Positions 24,089 to 26,333 of a DNA stretch of 26,333 nucleotides are shown here, piece by piece (within the stretch, counting starts at the first letter, position 1; every line of letters begins with the position of its first letter). Both the position numbers and the translations under genes were made by a program. Source of the stretch: an uncultured Oceanospirillales bacterium (GTDB taxonomy: Bacteria > Pseudomonadota > Gammaproteobacteria > Pseudomonadales > Litorivicinaceae); assembly GCA_913061245.1 (NCBI GenBank), contig CAJXTO010000005.1:1-26333 (forward strand), written 5' to 3'. The notes beneath the pieces are model-generated. The model was not told the DNA's origin. It did no database searches and saw only the letters and a program-made list of their open reading frames with translations.

Positions 24089-25208
24089 ATTTCACCAGTC
24101 GTTTGGCTCGTGAGCGAGCCAAATCACCATTCGCTTTATCGCCTGCTGCGTCGTAGCAATAACCGAGTAACAATTCGGAAATCGGATCACTTGGGTTCAA
24201 GTCGCGAACCTTGAGTGCTGATTGAATCGCTTGTCGCGGTTCCTTATTAGCGACTAGTAATTCAGCTTGAAGACGCCAGACGCTGTGTTCATTGGGAAGA
24301 ATTTTGAGAGCGCGTTCGGTGAGCTTCAAGGCATTTGAAAATTGCTTTTCGGCACCCGCCTTACGGGCCTCAGTGACCAGTTGTAAGCCAGATTCTAATT
24401 GTTTGATTTCTGTTTGTGCTCGAGCAAAATCGTCACTCGTTGCCTGCCCAGTCTGTGGGTACTTACTGACTTCGGATTTGATTGCGGCCAAGCGCTCGCG
24501 ACTGATTGGGTGTGTTCCGAGTAGTTTTTGTGCAACAGAATTTCCGCCTGATCCAAGCTTTGCGAGTTTCTCTTGCATCCCAATTGCACCACGAGGATCA
24601 AATCCTGCGCGGACCATCAGGTCGACGCCGACACGATCTGCTTCAAGTTCATTCGATTGGCTGTACTGACCCATTAAAATGTTTTGACCAAGGCCAATCA
24701 GTTTATTTGATCCAGGCTTAGTTCCAGGTTCAGAGATGCCAATCTCAATGACTTGTGCGGCCAATCCAACCAAAGCGCCAAAGGTTTCGCGACCAGTGCC
24801 GTGGAGCTCAATGCTGTGTGCCATTTCATGACCTAAGACCGACACCAATTCCGCTTCTGTTTCGACCGCTTTGAGTAGACCGTAATTCACACCCATTTTC
24901 CCGCCAGGCAATGCCCAAGCATTGATCGACCCATCGTTAATGAGTCGAATTTCCCATGGGAAGGGCGAATTCGCCGTTTTTGCTAAGCGTTGGATCAATC
25001 CGTTGAGATAGGCAGTCGTTACAGGGAATTGGGTCAGATCACCGCCTGATTGCGCGAGAGCAAAAGGATATTGACGTGTTCCTTTTTGAACTTCTTTCTT
25101 TGGATCGGTGACGACCTGTACGACTGAGTCGATCGGATCCCTAACCGGGTTTTGGCACCCAGTGATACCGAGGGTTGCAACGAAGACGGCAAGCGCTAAC
25201 GGTTTCAT
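24087..25208 (-). CDS. M48-family metallopeptidase lipoprotein with C-terminal TPRs (BepA/LoiP-like)
   Basis: A 373-residue periplasmic protease. Residues 1-18 are a lipoprotein signal with lipobox ITGC (Cys 18). The zinc site is HEMAH within SVLGHEMAHSIELHG, and a downstream ELEADRVG supplies the third ligand Glu. The catalytic domain (about 65-235) is followed by helices resembling tetratricopeptide repeats (about 280-370; LTERALKILPNEHSVWRLQA), as in BepA, which degrades or chaperones outer-membrane proteins such as LptD. The start overlaps the lipA stop (ATGA). The combination with lipA and gcvP in one operon is unusual, and the function here is inferred from the family only. Confidence 0.9.
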   Translation of the reverse strand: MKPLALAVFVATLGITGCQNPVRDPIDSVVQVVTDPKKEVQKGTRQYPFALAQSGGDLTQFPVTTAYLNGLIQRLAKTANSPFPWEIRLINDGSINAWALPGGKMGVNYGLLKAVETEAELVSVLGHEMAHSIELHGTGRETFGALVGLAAQVIEIGISEPGTKPGSNKLIGLGQNILMGQYSQSNELEADRVGVDLMVRAGFDPRGAIGMQEKLAKLGSGGNSVAQKLLGTHPISRERLAAIKSEVSKYPQTGQATSDDFARAQTEIKQLESGLQLVTEARKAGAEKQFSNALKLTERALKILPNEHSVWRLQAELLVANKEPRQAIQSALKVRDLNPSDPISELLLGYCYDAAGDKANGDLARSRAKRLVK

Positions 25209-26227
25209 AGTTGTTTGATAGGAATTGCACGCTCTTTAAGCGCTGCATTTGAGATGCCAGCGTTATTTTTCAGTAATGCTTGTTCCGCCCGATAGCTTGA
25301 GCGAACCATGGGGCCTGAGACGACTTCAAGGAATCCTCGCTCTAACCCCCATTCGCGATAGAGATCGAATTCTTCAGGTGTAACATATCGATCGACTGGT
25401 AAGTGATTCACGGTCGGCCTTAGGTATTGTCCAAAGGTTACGATATCAACATGGTGCGCACGCATGTCATCCATTGCTTGCTTGATTTCGTCTTCGGTTT
25501 CACCAAGGCCGAGCATGAGGCTTGTTTTTGTTAAGACGTCAGGACGATGTTTTTTTCCGTGGGCGAGCACAGCAAGGGTTTGTTCGTAGCTTGCGCGTGG
25601 GTCGCGCACCGGATGAGTCAGGCGATTCACTGTTTCAACATTCTGGGCGAACACTTCGAGTCCGGAATCCACTAGGGTTTCCACATCTGACATGACACCT
25701 TGGAAATCAGGTGTGAGTGCTTCAACCGCTGTCTCTGGGCTTCGTTGTTTAATCGCACGAACCGTTGCTGCGAAATGATTGGCTCCACCATCATCGAGAT
25801 CATCGCGATTCACACTGGTCAAAACGACATATTTAAGACCCATCAAAGCGACAGACTCTGCTGTATTTTCAGGCTCCTCAAGATCGAGCCATCCTTTTGG
25901 ATTCCCGGTATCAACTGCACAGAATTTACATGCGCGCGTGCACACTGAGCCCATCAGCATGATTGTGGCAGTACCAGCGCTCCAGCATTCACCAATGTTA
26001 GGACACATCGCTTCTTCACAGACTGTCGATAAACGATGTGTTCGTACGATCTTTTTGACGTCTTGATAGCCTTGGCCGCCAGGGCTCACAAAGCGCAACC
26101 ACTTTGGCTTATCGCCACGTGGAGCTTGTTCATCTGTTCGACGTTTCTGGCCGTTTTTAATGGCCTTCACGCCGACATCGTTGATGATCTTATCGCCACT
26201 TTTAGGGCGCGCTTTATGATCTGTCAT
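25205..26227 (-). CDS. lipA: Lipoyl synthase
   Basis: A 340-residue radical-SAM enzyme. The auxiliary cluster Cys set CEEAMCPNIGEC and the radical-SAM CTRACKFCAV motif are both present in order, with the C-terminal conserved Ser-containing segment GPMVRSSYRAEQ that ligates the auxiliary cluster. It inserts two sulfurs into octanoylated lipoyl domains in the cytosol. The N-terminal 45 residues are Lys/Arg-rich, which is common. The ATG overlaps the gcvP stop (ATGA), tying it to the glycine cleavage system whose H-protein needs lipoate. It is slightly longer than the E. coli protein at its N-terminus. Confidence 0.97.
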   Translation of the reverse strand: MTDHKARPKSGDKIINDVGVKAIKNGQKRRTDEQAPRGDKPKWLRFVSPGGQGYQDVKKIVRTHRLSTVCEEAMCPNIGECWSAGTATIMLMGSVCTRACKFCAVDTGNPKGWLDLEEPENTAESVALMGLKYVVLTSVNRDDLDDGGANHFAATVRAIKQRSPETAVEALTPDFQGVMSDVETLVDSGLEVFAQNVETVNRLTHPVRDPRASYEQTLAVLAHGKKHRPDVLTKTSLMLGLGETEDEIKQAMDDMRAHHVDIVTFGQYLRPTVNHLPVDRYVTPEEFDLYREWGLERGFLEVVSGPMVRSSYRAEQALLKNNAGISNAALKERAIPIKQL

Positions 26228-26333
26228 GCAGCTTCCGTTGGTGTATCTGTGTATTCAGACAGCGGTGGGCAACTACACACAAGATTGCGGTCGCCGTACA
26301 CATTGTCAATCCGACCAACAGGTGGCCAGTACC
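26224..26333 (-). CDS. gcvP: Glycine dehydrogenase (P-protein), C-terminal end, cut by window edge
   Basis: The last 36 codons of a minus-strand gene read YWPPVGRIDNVYGDRNLVCS and continue CPPLSEYTDTPTEAA to a TGA at 26226-26224. The WP-x(4)-D-x-VYGDRNL-x-CxC end is the conserved C-terminus of GcvP, the pyridoxal-phosphate glycine decarboxylase of the glycine cleavage complex. Everything else of the protein lies outside the window. It heads a coupled gcvP-lipA-M48 peptidase operon. Confidence 0.9.
   Translation of the reverse strand, partial: YWPPVGRIDNVYGDRNLVCSCPPLSEYTDTPTEAA

Noticed and set aside
1..26333. CRISPR array, tRNA, rRNA, insertion sequence or phage remnant
   Set aside because: No regularly spaced repeats, cloverleaf, transposase motifs or terminal inverted repeats were seen; nearly all sequence is assigned coding DNA.

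Overview
The window is a gene-dense stretch of a bacterial chromosome, almost certainly from a gammaproteobacterium. The indicators are a cydDC/cydABX oxidase locus, a frameshift-regulated prfB next to lysS, a gcvP-lipA arrangement, a BepA-type M48 lipoprotein and a His/Arg-type amino-acid ABC importer. Base composition looks intermediate and even, and intergenic gaps are tiny. Several convergent pairs touch or overlap at their stops, which suggests a compact, possibly marine, genome. I cannot name the genus.

Layout. 1-317 (-) is the N-terminal end of a malic enzyme. 396-1372 (+) holds a small membrane-anchored protein of unknown function and a phosphoribosyltransferase. 1376-4139 (-) is gloA followed by a polar amino-acid ABC importer (binding protein and two permeases, no ATPase gene), with a stable hairpin between the binding protein and the permeases. 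4230-8479 (+) is an RND efflux pair closed by a terminator. 8536-11145 (+) is prfB, with the classic +1 programmed frameshift, and lysS.

11158-15639 (+) is the most unusual region. It directly follows lysS and is tightly overlapped, and it contains an 18-codon ORF, a 136-aa cyclic-nucleotide-binding-fold-like protein, a stripped HlyD-like protein, two ABC-exporter-like membrane proteins and a second cNMP-like protein. Order and residual motifs match the NHLM/NHLP (nitrile-hydratase-leader-peptide) bacteriocin exporter: HlyD, peptidase-ABC1, cNMP-ABC2. However, the peptidase Cys, the Walker A Lys, the ABC signatures, the catalytic Glu and the H-loop His are all gone, while every reading frame is intact. 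It looks like an exporter repurposed into an ATPase-dead membrane assembly. An MFS transporter (15636-16805) overlaps its last gene.

16787-17935 holds a QueD-like enzyme (-) and a fumarylacetoacetase-family hydrolase (+), which diverge from a roughly 20-30 bp gap. 17932-24057 is the cytochrome bd locus: cydDC (-) diverges from cydA-cydB-cydX (+), so the heterodimeric exporter needed for bd assembly sits beside the oxidase genes. A bidirectional terminator at 24060-24088 separates cydX from the convergent gcvP-lipA-M48 peptidase operon (-), whose genes overlap by ATGA. There lipoyl synthase is paired with the glycine cleavage system that needs lipoylated H-protein.

No tRNA, rRNA, CRISPR array, insertion sequence or riboswitch was recognised. 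No gene-free stretch exceeds 100 bases.
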